From: CAG-791 sp963655255
GTDB lineage: Bacteria; Bacillota; Clostridia; Lachnospirales; Lachnospiraceae
Assembly: GCA_963655255.1 (NCBI GenBank)
Contig: CAVKEB010000002.1
Location: forward strand, 1-64,000
Reading direction: 5' to 3'
DNA length: 64,000 bases
Numbering within the stretch: the first letter of the stretch is position 1; every line of letters starts with the position of its first letter. This document shows, one piece after another, positions 42,870-51,734 of this stretch. A program made the translations under genes and the position numbers. The notes below the pieces were generated by a model. It saw nothing but the letters and a program-made list of their open reading frames with translations. It did no database searches and was not told the origin of the DNA.

Positions 42870-45101
42870 ATGATTAACGGAAATAAAAATAACGGTGGCA
42901 GGAATACAGGAGGCGGGAACGAAAACCGGAATCATCAGAATCTTCTGATGCTGGTGATCATTGCGTTCTGTGTTCTTCTGTTCATGAGTTATGCCATGCG
43001 CGGATCCTCTGCGGCAACGCAGATCACCTATTCGGAATTTGTTCAGATGCTGGAGGACGGCAAGGTTGCCCGTATTGAGCTGTCGGGCGATCAGATCAAC
43101 ATTGCGCAGAAGCAGTCGAAGGTGGCGGACAAGGATGCGCCGTACCGGTTTTATACCGGCAAGGCGGAGGATGATGATGTCGTGACCGCAAGAGCCCTGA
43201 AGGCCGGTGCGATTGTGGACAGCGAGGTCTCGGATTCGTCCGGGATCCTGATCTCACTTCTTGTCAATTATATTCTGCCGATCCTCCTGTTCTGGGGGCT
43301 TATTACGCTGGTATTCCGCAAGATGGGGCACGGCGGCGGTGTGATGGGCGTCGGCAAGTCCAATGCGAAGGAATATGTGCAGCGGGATACCGGAGTGACC
43401 TTCAAGGATGTCGCCGGTGAGGACGAGGCAAAGGAATCGCTGGTGGAGGTGGTGGATTTTCTCCACAATCCGGAGCGGTATGTGAAGATCGGCGCGAAGC
43501 TTCCGAAGGGAGCACTGCTCGTCGGACCGCCCGGAACCGGTAAGACGCTCCTGGCCCGCGCGGTTGCCGGTGAAGCGCATGTGCCGTTTTTCTCTCTGAC
43601 CGGTTCGGATTTCATCGAGCTCTATGTCGGTGTCGGCGCCAGCCGCGTGCGTGACCTGTTCAAGGAGGCAACGAAGAACGCGCCCTGCATTATTTTTATT
43701 GATGAGATTGATGCCATCGGACGAAGCCGTGATTCGAAATACGGCGGAGGCAATGAAGAGCGGGAGCAGACGCTGAATCAGCTGCTGTCGGAGATGGACG
43801 GCTTTGATTCCGCCAAGGGAATTCTGGTACTGGGAGCGACCAACCGTCCGGAGATTCTGGACAAGGCGCTGCTGCGTCCGGGCCGGTTCGATCGCCGGAT
43901 CATTGTGGATCGGCCGGACCTCAAGGGCCGCGTGGAGATCCTGAAGGTTCACGCGAAGGACGTCAAGATGGACGAAACGGTGGACCTGAATGCCATTGCC
44001 CTTGCAACGAGCGGAGCAGTCGGCTCGGATCTTGCCAATATGATCAATGAGGCTGCCATCAATGCAGTCAAGAATCACCGGGAATATGTGAGCCAGAAGG
44101 ATCTTCTGGAAGCAGTGGAAGTGGTTCTGGTCGGCAAGGAGAAGAAGGACCGCGTCATGAACGAGCATGAGCGGAAGGTTGTTTCGTATCATGAGGTCGG
44201 CCATGCGCTGATCAACGCGGTTCAGAAGAACGCGGAGCCGGTTCAGAAGATTACCATTGTTCCGCGCACCATGGGAGCGCTCGGCTATGTCATGCAGGTC
44301 CCGGAGGAAGAGCACTATCTGAACTCGAAGGAAGAGCTTCATGATATGATCGTGGGCCTTCTGGGCGGCCGCGCTGCGGAGGAATTGAAATTCCGGTCGG
44401 TGACAACGGGAGCCTCCAACGATATTGAGAAGGCAACCGGACTCGCGCGGGCAATGGTCACGCAGTACGGCATGAGCGACCGGTTCGGATTGATGGGACT
44501 TGCCACGGTGGAGAGCCAGTACCTCGACGGGAGAGCAGCGATGAACTGTGCGGATGCCACGGCAGCGGAAGTGGACGAAGAAGTCCGCAAAATGATGGAG
44601 AGCTGCTATGAGGAGGCGAAGAAGATTCTGTCCGAGAATCTGGACGTCATGGATGTCATCGCGGATTATCTCATTAAGGAGGAAACCATCACCGGCGAGC
44701 AGTTCATGAAGCTGTACCGCAGGGAAAAGGGAATCCCGGAGCCGGAGAAGAAGCCGGACGGGTCCGCAGCGCAGCAAACGCCGGCGGACAGTGCTCCGGC
44801 AGGCGAGAAGGAAGCGCCGGAACCTTCCGCGGCGGAGAAATCTCCGGCTTCGCAGGAGGCAGAAGCGGACAAGCCGGCGGAGACAGACGCTTCGGCGAAT
44901 TCTTCCGCGGCAGATGAGCAGGCGGCACCGCAGGCAGCGGCAGAAGATTCCGGGAAGACGGGTTCGGACAGCGCTGCGGCAGAAGAAAAGAACGACGAGG
45001 GCAGGGTCACGTCCTCACCGCAGGATCAGGATGAGAATGTGCCGCGGGGACGTTTTTCCAATGTTCCGATCAGCCACCTGGATGATTCGGATCGCCAGTG
45101 A
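42870..45101 (+). CDS. ftsH: ATP-dependent zinc metalloprotease FtsH
   Basis: A 743-residue membrane protease. Helices at 25-43 and 126-149 flank an extracytoplasmic loop. The AAA domain has Walker A GPPGTGKT (219-226), Walker B IIFIDEID (274-281) and the SRH region ending in RPGRFDR; the zinc motif HEVGH lies at 441-445. The last 120 residues are an Ala/Glu/Ser/Pro-rich tail not needed for the fold. It degrades misassembled membrane proteins and some regulators. The ATG at 42870 follows GGAGGGG; an upstream GTG at 42831 overlaps the leader. Its promoter carries a palindrome. Confidence 0.95.
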   Translation: MINGNKNNGGRNTGGGNENRNHQNLLMLVIIAFCVLLFMSYAMRGSSAATQITYSEFVQMLEDGKVARIELSGDQINIAQKQSKVADKDAPYRFYTGKAEDDDVVTARALKAGAIVDSEVSDSSGILISLLVNYILPILLFWGLITLVFRKMGHGGGVMGVGKSNAKEYVQRDTGVTFKDVAGEDEAKESLVEVVDFLHNPERYVKIGAKLPKGALLVGPPGTGKTLLARAVAGEAHVPFFSLTGSDFIELYVGVGASRVRDLFKEATKNAPCIIFIDEIDAIGRSRDSKYGGGNEEREQTLNQLLSEMDGFDSAKGILVLGATNRPEILDKALLRPGRFDRRIIVDRPDLKGRVEILKVHAKDVKMDETVDLNAIALATSGAVGSDLANMINEAAINAVKNHREYVSQKDLLEAVEVVLVGKEKKDRVMNEHERKVVSYHEVGHALINAVQKNAEPVQKITIVPRTMGALGYVMQVPEEEHYLNSKEELHDMIVGLLGGRAAEELKFRSVTTGASNDIEKATGLARAMVTQYGMSDRFGLMGLATVESQYLDGRAAMNCADATAAEVDEEVRKMMESCYEEAKKILSENLDVMDVIADYLIKEETITGEQFMKLYRREKGIPEPEKKPDGSAAQQTPADSAPAGEKEAPEPSAAEKSPASQEAEADKPAETDASANSSAADEQAAPQAAAEDSGKTGSDSAAAEEKNDEGRVTSSPQDQDENVPRGRFSNVPISHLDDSDRQ

Positions 45102-45121
45102 CAATCATTGAAATAGAAGTT

Positions 45122-45155
45122 AAGCGGGACCTCTGAACCGGGAGGCCCCGCTTTT
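45122..45155 (+). terminator. Intrinsic terminator after ftsH
   Basis: AAGCGGG.CCTC pairs with GAGG.CCCGCTT and is followed by TTTT, ending twelve bases before the uvrC start. Confidence 0.8.
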
Positions 45156-45166
45156 GCGCAACAGAT

Positions 45167-47137
45167 ATGACAGAGAAAAAGAAAAGCACAGCCACCGGCT
45201 TCCAGATTCAGGAGGAGCTTGCGAAGCTCCCGAAGAAGCCGGGCGTCTACATCATGCACAATGATCAGGACGCGATCATTTATGTCGGAAAAGCCAAAAT
45301 CCTTCACAACCGGGTCCGGTCCTATTTTCGCAGCAACATCGGCCGGGGCCCGGCCATTGATCAGATGGTGAAGCAGATCGCATGGTTCGAGTATATTGTC
45401 ACGGATTCGGAGCTGGAGGCGCTGATTCTGGAGAACAATCTGATCAAGGAGCATCGTCCGAAGTACAACACGCTCCTTGTGGATGACAAGACCTATCCCT
45501 ATATCAAGGTGACGGTCGGAGAGGAATATCCGAGAATCCTTTTTGCCAGAATCCGGAAAAAGGACAAGGCCAGGTATTTCGGCCCTTTCACCAGTGCGAA
45601 TGCCGTGCACGACACCATCGAGCTGCTGAATCGGATGTACGGCCTGCGCGACTGCGGGAGGAACCTGCCGCGCGACATCGGAAAGGAACGCCCCTGTCTG
45701 AATTATCATATGAAGCGCTGCAGCGGTCCCTGCGTTGCGGGCGGCATTACACCGGAGGCATACCGTGAACGGGTGGATCTGGCCGTGGAATTCCTGTCCG
45801 GCAATTACGGACGGATTCTGAAGGATCTTCAGGGCCGGATGGAACGTGCCGCAGAGGCGCTGAATTATGAAGAGGCGGCACACTATCGGGATCTGATGGC
45901 CAGCGTCCGGCAGGTTTCCCAGAAGCAGAAGATGTCAGAGGGCGTGGGTGAGGACCGCGATATCATCGGAATTGCCATGGACCAGGAGGATTACGATGCG
46001 GAAGCAGTCCTTCAGACGTTCTTCATCCGCGACGGCCGGCTGATGGGACGGGAACATTTCTATATGAATCATGTCGGCGGCAAGACAAAACCGGAGATTG
46101 TATCGGAATTTCTGAAGCAGTTCTATGCCGGGACGCCGTTCATACCGAAGGAAATTATGATTCCGGAGGATGTGGAAGACCGCGCAGTCATCGAGGAATG
46201 GCTGACGCAGCGGCGAGAGGGCAGGGTCTCGATTCTGGTTCCGCAGCGCGGACAGAAGGAGAGGCTGGTGGAACTCGCAGCAGAAAATGCGGCGCTTCTT
46301 CTGCACAAGGATAAGGAACGACTCAAGCGTGAGGAAGGCAGGACCATCGGAGCCGTCCGGGAAATTTCGTCACTCCTTGGCCTGCAGAAGGCGGACCGGA
46401 TGGAAAGCTATGATATTTCGGATATCAGCGGCTTTGCCAATGTCGGCTCCATGGTCGTGTATGAGAAGGGAAAGCCCAAGCGCAGTGATTACCGGAAATT
46501 CCGGATTAAAACGGTTGCGGGGCCGGATGATTACGCCTGCATGCGCGAGGTCCTGATGCGGCGGTTCACGCACGGACTGCAGGAGGCAAGGCAGCTGCGG
46601 GAGGAGAACAAGGACGAGGAGCTGGGAAGCTTTACGAGATTTCCGGACCTGATTCTGATGGACGGTGGCCGGGGACAGGTGAATATCTGCCTGGCGGTTC
46701 TGAAGGAGCTCGGCCTGGAAATTCCGGTCGCCGGCATGGTGAAGGATGACCATCACCGGACCCGCGGACTTTATTTCCGGAACCGGGAGATTCCGATTGA
46801 TACGCACAGCGAAGGCTTCAAGCTGATTACCAGAATTCAGGATGAGACGCACCGCTTTGCGATTGAGTATCACCGGTCCCTCCGCTCCAAGGCACAGGTT
46901 CATTCCCGCCTGGACGAGATTCCGGGAGTGGGACCTGCGAGAAAGAAGGCCCTGATGCGGACCTTCCGATCGGTGGAAGATATTATGAAGGCAAGCCGGG
47001 AGGAGCTGGCGGAGATTCCGGAAATTCCGGAGGAGACGGCGGACAGTATTTTCCGGTATTTTCATCCGCAGGAGCCGCAGGGAGACAGCCTGGCACTGTC
47101 CGGGGGTTCTGCAGGGCAGGGACATATGCTACACTGA
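45167..47137 (+). CDS. uvrC: Excinuclease ABC subunit UvrC
   Basis: A 656-residue repair nuclease. The GIY-YIG domain (GVYIM to YVGKA, about 26-43), the cysteine cluster CLNYHMKRCSGPC (about 173-185), a UVR motif, the RNase H-like C-terminal nuclease (SYDISDISG, FPDLILMDGG) and helix-hairpin-helix repeats (IPGVGPARKKALM) are all present. It cuts both sides of UvrB-bound damage. No good Shine-Dalgarno is seen before the ATG, which closely follows the ftsH terminator. Confidence 0.95.
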   Translation: MTEKKKSTATGFQIQEELAKLPKKPGVYIMHNDQDAIIYVGKAKILHNRVRSYFRSNIGRGPAIDQMVKQIAWFEYIVTDSELEALILENNLIKEHRPKYNTLLVDDKTYPYIKVTVGEEYPRILFARIRKKDKARYFGPFTSANAVHDTIELLNRMYGLRDCGRNLPRDIGKERPCLNYHMKRCSGPCVAGGITPEAYRERVDLAVEFLSGNYGRILKDLQGRMERAAEALNYEEAAHYRDLMASVRQVSQKQKMSEGVGEDRDIIGIAMDQEDYDAEAVLQTFFIRDGRLMGREHFYMNHVGGKTKPEIVSEFLKQFYAGTPFIPKEIMIPEDVEDRAVIEEWLTQRREGRVSILVPQRGQKERLVELAAENAALLLHKDKERLKREEGRTIGAVREISSLLGLQKADRMESYDISDISGFANVGSMVVYEKGKPKRSDYRKFRIKTVAGPDDYACMREVLMRRFTHGLQEARQLREENKDEELGSFTRFPDLILMDGGRGQVNICLAVLKELGLEIPVAGMVKDDHHRTRGLYFRNREIPIDTHSEGFKLITRIQDETHRFAIEYHRSLRSKAQVHSRLDEIPGVGPARKKALMRTFRSVEDIMKASREELAEIPEIPEETADSIFRYFHPQEPQGDSLALSGGSAGQGHMLH

Positions 47138-47161
47138 ACAAAGAGAGTTTTGCAGACAAAA

Positions 47162-47232
47162 GGTCCTGCTCTGCGGCTTCGCGGACAGGACCGGCTGCTG
47201 AATCAGAAGGGGCCGCAGCAGAATGCTGCGGC
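47162..47232 (+). other. Two leader hairpins before hprK
   Basis: GGTCCTG/CAGGACC (47162-47192) is followed by a perfect 9-bp stem GCCGCAGCA-GAA-TGCTGCGGC (47212-47232), with AAAGG and the hprK start directly after. No T tract follows, so this is not a terminator. Confidence 0.6.
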
Positions 47233-47247
47233 AGAAAGGTTTCAGAG

Positions 47248-48189
47248 ATGGCAAGCGTAAAACTGAGTGAAGTAATCGAGAAGGAAAAACTGATCAATCT
47301 GACGCCGGACATTGATATCACCAAGATCAAGATCAAGCAGCCGGACATCAACCGCCCGGCCGTGCAGCTGACCGGATATTTTGAACACTTTGATGCGGCG
47401 CGCATTCAGATCCTCGGCTTTGTGGAGTATTCCTACATGGAATACATGAGCCCGGAGCGCAAGGAAGAGATTTATGACCAGCTGTTTGCCATGGGGTGTC
47501 CCTGTTTCATTTTCTGCCGTGAGCTGCAGCCGGATGCGATTTTCCTGAAGTATTCGGCAAAGTACGGAATTCCGGTGTTTCAGACGAAGCAGTCCACGTC
47601 CGTGTTTATGGCAGAGCTGATCCGCTGGATGAATGTCCGACTGGCCCCCTGCATTTCGATTCATGGCGTTCTGGTGGATGTCTATGGCGAAGGCGTCCTG
47701 ATCACTGGTGAGAGCGGCATCGGCAAGTCAGAGGCGGCTCTGGAGCTGATCAAGCGCGGACACCGTCTGGTCAGCGATGATGTCGTGGAGATCCGGAAGG
47801 TTTCCGAGGAGACGCTGGTCGGATCGGCGCCGGATATTACGAAGCACTTCATCGAGCTTCGTGGAATCGGAATCATTGACGTGAAGACCCTGTTCGGTGT
47901 TTCCAGCGTCCGCGACACGCAGAATATTGATCTGGTTATCCAGTTGGAGGAGTGGGACAAGGACAAGGAGTACGACCGCCTCGGATTGGAGGAGGAATAC
48001 ACGGAGTATCTCGGCAACCGCGTGGTCTGCCACCGGATTCCGATTCGTCCCGGACGGAATCTCGCAATCATCTGCGAGTCGGCGGCGGTCAATCACCGTC
48101 AGAAGCAGATGGGCTACAACGCGGCGCAGGAGCTGTACAACCGTGTGCAGAATGCGCTGATGCACAAGCACGACGAGGATGATGAGTAA
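47248..48189 (+). CDS. hprK: HPr kinase/phosphorylase
   Basis: A 313-residue bifunctional enzyme that phosphorylates Ser46 of HPr-type proteins using ATP or PPi and reverses it. Walker A GESGIGKS covers 154-161, the HPrK signature (VSDDVVEIRKV, LRGIGIIDV) follows, and the N-terminal domain (1-130) is typical. It sets carbon catabolite repression in Firmicutes. Its likely targets include the Crh-like protein encoded at 51291. Confidence 0.95.
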   Translation: MASVKLSEVIEKEKLINLTPDIDITKIKIKQPDINRPAVQLTGYFEHFDAARIQILGFVEYSYMEYMSPERKEEIYDQLFAMGCPCFIFCRELQPDAIFLKYSAKYGIPVFQTKQSTSVFMAELIRWMNVRLAPCISIHGVLVDVYGEGVLITGESGIGKSEAALELIKRGHRLVSDDVVEIRKVSEETLVGSAPDITKHFIELRGIGIIDVKTLFGVSSVRDTQNIDLVIQLEEWDKDKEYDRLGLEEEYTEYLGNRVVCHRIPIRPGRNLAIICESAAVNHRQKQMGYNAAQELYNRVQNALMHKHDEDDE

Positions 48190-48278
48190 AGCGGACCGGG
48201 AAGGGTCCGCCTGAAATTCGTCTGTATTCTCCGGGGAGTGCGGGCAGGCGAACTTGTTTCGGCTCATCCGGAAAAGAA

Positions 48279-48350
48279 ATGACAGAACAGCAGGAAGAAG
48301 ATCTGCACGGACTGCGTGCGGAAGAAAACAGACAGGAAGAAAATTCATGA
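48279..48350 (+). CDS. Possible 23-codon leader ORF overlapping the murB start
   Basis: ATG at 48279 opens a frame of 23 codons, rich in Gln and Glu, whose TGA overlaps the murB ATG in ATGA. The upstream purine-rich GGAAAAGAA is a weak ribosome site. It could couple ribosomes onto murB. It resembles no known protein and may be chance. Confidence 0.3.
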   Translation: MTEQQEEDLHGLRAEENRQEENS

Positions 48351-49318
48351 CAGATCAGGAAGTTTACCGGCTGCGGGAGCTGCTGGGAGAAGAAAATGTC
48401 CGGGAGCAGGAGCCGATGGCGCTGCACACGTCGTTCCGGGTCGGTGGTCCGGCGGACCTTTTCGTCCGAGTGGACACGCTTGCCCGTCTGGAGGAGGTGC
48501 TGGCTCTTCTGAATGAGAGCGGCACGCCGTGGTATATGCTCGGAAAGGGGACGAATCTCCTGGTCGGAGACCGGGGCTACCGCGGGTGTGTGATCACAAT
48601 GAATGGAATGCAGGAGAAGCCGGTGACGGATACTGCGCAGGAAGAGCCCGGTGAAGATGCGGCGGAGGATCTCCGGAGAATCGTTGTGGAGGACTGCGTC
48701 ATTACGGCAGGAGCCGGCGCGTCTCTTGCGCAAACGGCCCAGACGGCCAGACGGAACGGGCTGACCGGTCTGGAATTCGCCGCGGGAATTCCCGGCTCCG
48801 TCGGCGGCGGTCTTGTCATGAATGCAGGGGCTTACGACGGCAGCATGGATCTTGTGGTGGAGGAGGCCGTGCTCCGGATGCCGGACGGAAAGGTGATGAC
48901 GGTTCCGAAGAGAGATCTTCGTCTTGGTTATCGCAGAAGTGTCCTGAAGGAGATCTCGGCGGTCGCCCTTCAGGTGAAGATGAGACTGCAGAGAGGCGAT
49001 CCGGACGAGATTTCGGCGAAGATGCAGGATTTCGCCGAAAGGCGGCGCAGCAAGCAGCCGCTGGAGTATCCGAGCGCGGGCAGCACCTTCAAGCGGCCGG
49101 AGGGAATGTTTGCCGGGAAGCTGATCATGGATGCGGGGCTTGCGGGTTTTTCCATCGGAGGAGCACAGGTTTCAGAGAAGCACTGCGGCTTTGTGATCAA
49201 CAGGGATCATGCAACCGCTGCGGATGTGCGGGCCGTGATTGCCTCGGTTCAGCAGAAGGTCTGGGAGAAGGCGGGTGTCCGCCTGGAAGAGGAAGTTATT
49301 TATCTGGGGGATTTCTGA
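48347..49318 (+). CDS. murB: UDP-N-acetylenolpyruvoylglucosamine reductase MurB
   Basis: A 323-residue FAD enzyme that reduces the enolpyruvyl group to make UDP-MurNAc for peptidoglycan. FAD-binding motifs (GKGTNLLVGDRGYRG, GIPGSVGGGLVMNAGAY) and the catalytic Ser in AGSTFKRPEG are visible; its length fits type II MurB. A 20-residue acidic insert (about 90-110) interrupts the FAD domain. The ATG at 48347 is preceded by GGAAG; in-frame upstream codons lack conservation. Confidence 0.94.
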   Translation: MTDQEVYRLRELLGEENVREQEPMALHTSFRVGGPADLFVRVDTLARLEEVLALLNESGTPWYMLGKGTNLLVGDRGYRGCVITMNGMQEKPVTDTAQEEPGEDAAEDLRRIVVEDCVITAGAGASLAQTAQTARRNGLTGLEFAAGIPGSVGGGLVMNAGAYDGSMDLVVEEAVLRMPDGKVMTVPKRDLRLGYRRSVLKEISAVALQVKMRLQRGDPDEISAKMQDFAERRRSKQPLEYPSAGSTFKRPEGMFAGKLIMDAGLAGFSIGGAQVSEKHCGFVINRDHATAADVRAVIASVQQKVWEKAGVRLEEEVIYLGDF

Positions 49319-49319
49319 C

Positions 49320-50180
49320 ATGAGATTTGTAGTGGTTACGGGAATGAGCGGCTCCGGAAAGGCAACTGCGATCAAAATGCTGGAGGACGAGGGCTATTAT
49401 TGCGTGGACAACCTTCCGGTCCGGCTGATTGACAAATTCATGGAACTGGTCTTCATGCCGGGAAGCGAGATCTCCAAGGTTGTTCTGGGACTGGACGTCC
49501 GTGCGGATCAGCCCTTTGCGTATGTGGAGGAGGTTCTCAGTGCGCTGCGCGGAAAGGGGTATCAGTATGAAATTCTTTTCATGGACGCAAGCGATGAGAC
49601 CCTGATCAAGCGATACAAGGAGAGCCGCCGCGCGCATCCTCTTGCGCCGGATGGACGGATTGAGGACGGAATCCGGGCAGAACGCGAGATCCTGAAGAAC
49701 ATCAAGGCCAATGCGGATTATGTCATCGACACCTCCCGGCTTCTCACAAGAGATCTGAAGCAGGAACTGGTCCGGATTTTTCAGGAGAACAAGAAATACA
49801 ACTCCCTGATGGTGTCCGTGACGTCCTTCGGCTTCAAATACGGCATTCCGACAGACGCGGATCTTGTCTTCGACGTCCGTTTCCTTCCGAATCCCTACTA
49901 CGTGGACGAGCTGAAAACGCAGACCGGGAATGACAAGGCCGTGCAGGATTTCGTGATGTCTTACCCGCAGACGAGAGAGTTTCAGGATAAGCTGGAGGAC
50001 ATGATTTCCTTCCTGATTCCTTACTATGTGAAGGAGGGCAAAAACCAGCTGGTCATTGCCATCGGCTGTACCGGAGGCAGGCACCGGAGCGTGACGCTGG
50101 CCAATGATCTGTACAACCGCCTGAAGGACAAGGGAGATTACGGGATCAAACTTTATCACCGGGATATTCAGAACGGCTGA
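49320..50180 (+). CDS. rapZ: RNase adapter/nucleotide-binding protein RapZ (YvcJ)
   Basis: A 286-residue P-loop protein that in E. coli delivers GlmZ RNA to RNase E and in Bacillus is YvcJ. The N-terminal P-loop reads GMSGSGKAT (8-16): after the lysine there is Ala15 where Ser or Thr is expected, although Thr16 follows. The C-terminal domain (SFGFKYGIP, DVRFLPNPYY, IGCTGGRHRSV) is intact. It starts one base after the murB stop. yvcK, which sits between rapZ and whiA in Bacillus, is absent. Confidence 0.93.
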   Translation: MRFVVVTGMSGSGKATAIKMLEDEGYYCVDNLPVRLIDKFMELVFMPGSEISKVVLGLDVRADQPFAYVEEVLSALRGKGYQYEILFMDASDETLIKRYKESRRAHPLAPDGRIEDGIRAEREILKNIKANADYVIDTSRLLTRDLKQELVRIFQENKKYNSLMVSVTSFGFKYGIPTDADLVFDVRFLPNPYYVDELKTQTGNDKAVQDFVMSYPQTREFQDKLEDMISFLIPYYVKEGKNQLVIAIGCTGGRHRSVTLANDLYNRLKDKGDYGIKLYHRDIQNG

Positions 50181-50182
50181 CC

Positions 50183-50233
50183 GGAGAGTCTGCTTTCGCG
50201 GAATTCTCCCTGTGCTGCCGCAGGAGACTGCGG
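50183..50233 (+). repeat. Family A repeat, partial copy A5
   Basis: GGAGA...TCTCC with a TTTCGCGGAATT core and then CCGCAG-GAGA-CTGCGG match the first two hairpins of copy A2 in order and spacing. The 3' half with the ribosome site is missing. It lies in the whiA leader. Confidence 0.6.
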
Positions 50234-50305
50234 GATGAGAAAAAAGACGGAAACAAAGGCTGTATGACGGATGGATGTCTTTCAGGGGGAGGCACATATA
50301 TTAAT

Positions 50306-51271
50306 ATGGAACAACAGGATTTCCAGAGCAGAGTTCTTCAGGAACTGATGCAGCAGGAGCCTTCCTCGAAGAAGGCGGCACGTTCCGAACTGGCGGCAAT
50401 CCTGGGCTGCATGGCGCAGGTGGAGAGAGACGGCACGAAAACGGCCGTAGTGCTTCGTTCCCAGCGCTCGGAGGCCTGGAATAAGTGCTTTACATTGATT
50501 CAGAAAACATTTAATATTACTGTCGAGCTTGGCTCCATTGGCGATCATCTGCAGAAAACGGACGATTTTCTCCCGGGAAGGGAGAGAACATATGCTTTTT
50601 ACGGGGAATCTGCGAAGCGGATGATGACGCTGATGCAGCTGCCGGAGCGTTTTGAAGCGGATGAGAAATGCGTCCGCGGTTTTTTGGCGGGACAATTCCT
50701 GTGCGTCGGGTCCATCCGGGATCCGCAGAAGGAATACTACCTTTCCTGGGAAATCCTGAATGAACCGCAGGCACAGCAGATTGCCCGGCTTCTTGCGAAT
50801 GCCGGTGCGGTACTGCGGCGGACCGAACATGGCAGAGGTCATGCGCTGGTCACGAGAGATTCCGGAGTCATCGTTGATATCCTGAGCCTTCTGGGGGCTC
50901 ATGTGTGCATGATGGACATGGAGAATGCGCGGATTATGAAACAGGTCCGCGGCAGGATCAACCGGAAGGTAAACTGTGAAACAGCGAATATCATGAAGAC
51001 AGTCGCCGCTTCTCAGAAACAGATGGAACAGATCCGTATGATCCGGGAGAGCAGCATATGGGAGACACTTCCGGAGTCCCTGCAGCAGATGGCTTTGCTG
51101 CGGGAGAAATACCCGGAGAGTTCTCTGCAGGAACTCGGAGCAATGCTGGAACCGCCGGTCGGCAAGTCGGGAGTGAATCACCGGCTGCGCAGGCTGGCAG
51201 CACTGGCGGAAGAGCTGCAGGAACGAAGCACTGATTCGCAGGAGAGGAAACTGCGGATCTCTGAGGAGTGA
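50306..51271 (+). CDS. whiA: Sporulation/cell-division regulator WhiA
   Basis: A 321-residue protein with a LAGLIDADG-type N-terminal fold (AELAAILGC, FLAGQFLCVGSI) and a C-terminal helix-turn-helix (NRKVNCETANI, PVGKSGVNHRLRRL). It influences division and chromosome segregation in Firmicutes. The ATG at 50306 gives the usual N-terminus; GGGGGAGG lies 13 bases upstream, rather far. It sits in its conserved place between rapZ and the Crh-like gene. Confidence 0.92.
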   Translation: MEQQDFQSRVLQELMQQEPSSKKAARSELAAILGCMAQVERDGTKTAVVLRSQRSEAWNKCFTLIQKTFNITVELGSIGDHLQKTDDFLPGRERTYAFYGESAKRMMTLMQLPERFEADEKCVRGFLAGQFLCVGSIRDPQKEYYLSWEILNEPQAQQIARLLANAGAVLRRTEHGRGHALVTRDSGVIVDILSLLGAHVCMMDMENARIMKQVRGRINRKVNCETANIMKTVAASQKQMEQIRMIRESSIWETLPESLQQMALLREKYPESSLQELGAMLEPPVGKSGVNHRLRRLAALAEELQERSTDSQERKLRISEE

Positions 51272-51290
51272 TTCAGGAGGAGAAGATATT

Positions 51291-51551
51291 ATGATGAAGA
51301 AGTCTATGACGGTTGCTCTGAAGGATGGCCTGGAGGCTCGTCCGATCGCAGAGCTGGTCCAGGTTGCCAGCAAATATGACAGCCGCATCTACATTGAGAT
51401 TGGCACCAAGAGAGTCAATGCCAAGAGCATCATGGGAATGATGTCTCTGGAACTGGATAACGGCGATGAAATGACGGTATCGGCGGATGGCAGCGATGAG
51501 GAAGAGGCAATCCGTGATATTGAGGCGTTTATCTCTTCGAACAAGAGATAA
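51291..51551 (+). CDS. Crh-like HPr family protein with Glu15 in place of His15
   Basis: An 86-residue HPr fold. The phosphocarrier site normally reading GLHARP is GLEARP, with Glu exactly at position 15, so it cannot accept phosphate from enzyme I. The regulatory site is intact: Ser46 in KSIMGMMSL. By analogy with Bacillus Crh, also encoded after whiA and also lacking His15, it should act only through Ser46 phosphorylation by HprK and CcpA binding. AGGAGGAG precedes the ATG. Confidence 0.92.
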   Translation: MMKKSMTVALKDGLEARPIAELVQVASKYDSRIYIEIGTKRVNAKSIMGMMSLELDNGDEMTVSADGSDEEEAIRDIEAFISSNKR

Positions 51552-51577
51552 TTCCGGGAGCAGTCATCCGGATTTTT
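51551..51577 (+). terminator. Probable terminator after the Crh-like gene
   Basis: AT.CCGG pairs with CCGGAT and runs into TTTTT. The stem is short, so termination may be partial. Confidence 0.5.
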
Positions 51578-51603
51578 GAAAAGAGCCCTCTCCTGCATGA
51601 GAT

Positions 51604-51667
51604 GGAGACGGGCGCAGCAAAGCGGGTAGACAATGGCGTCTTTGGGGGATACCCGAAGGCGTCTTTT
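51604..51667 (+). promoter_or_regulatory. Structured leader upstream of the TrpX-type importer
   Basis: GGAGACG (51604-51610) can pair with CGTCTTT, ending in a TTTTT run, around an inner stem CGGGTA/TACCCG (51623-51655). GGCGTCTTT occurs twice as a direct repeat, so the 5' arm has two partners. This is the form of an attenuator. No T-box motif is seen. Confidence 0.4.
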
Positions 51668-51734
51668 TGTTATCAGTCCGGCAGACGGCGGGAAACGGCC
51701 GCCTGCGGGCAGCTTTATCCAAGAGGAGGATATT

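Noticed and set aside
43254..44777. 507-codon open frame antisense to ftsH
   Set aside because: Same reason: a shadow of biased codon use with no start signal.
51578..51734. T-box riboswitch before the TrpX-type importer
   Set aside because: The conserved T-box AGGGTGGNACCGCG and the AGTA bulge are not present.
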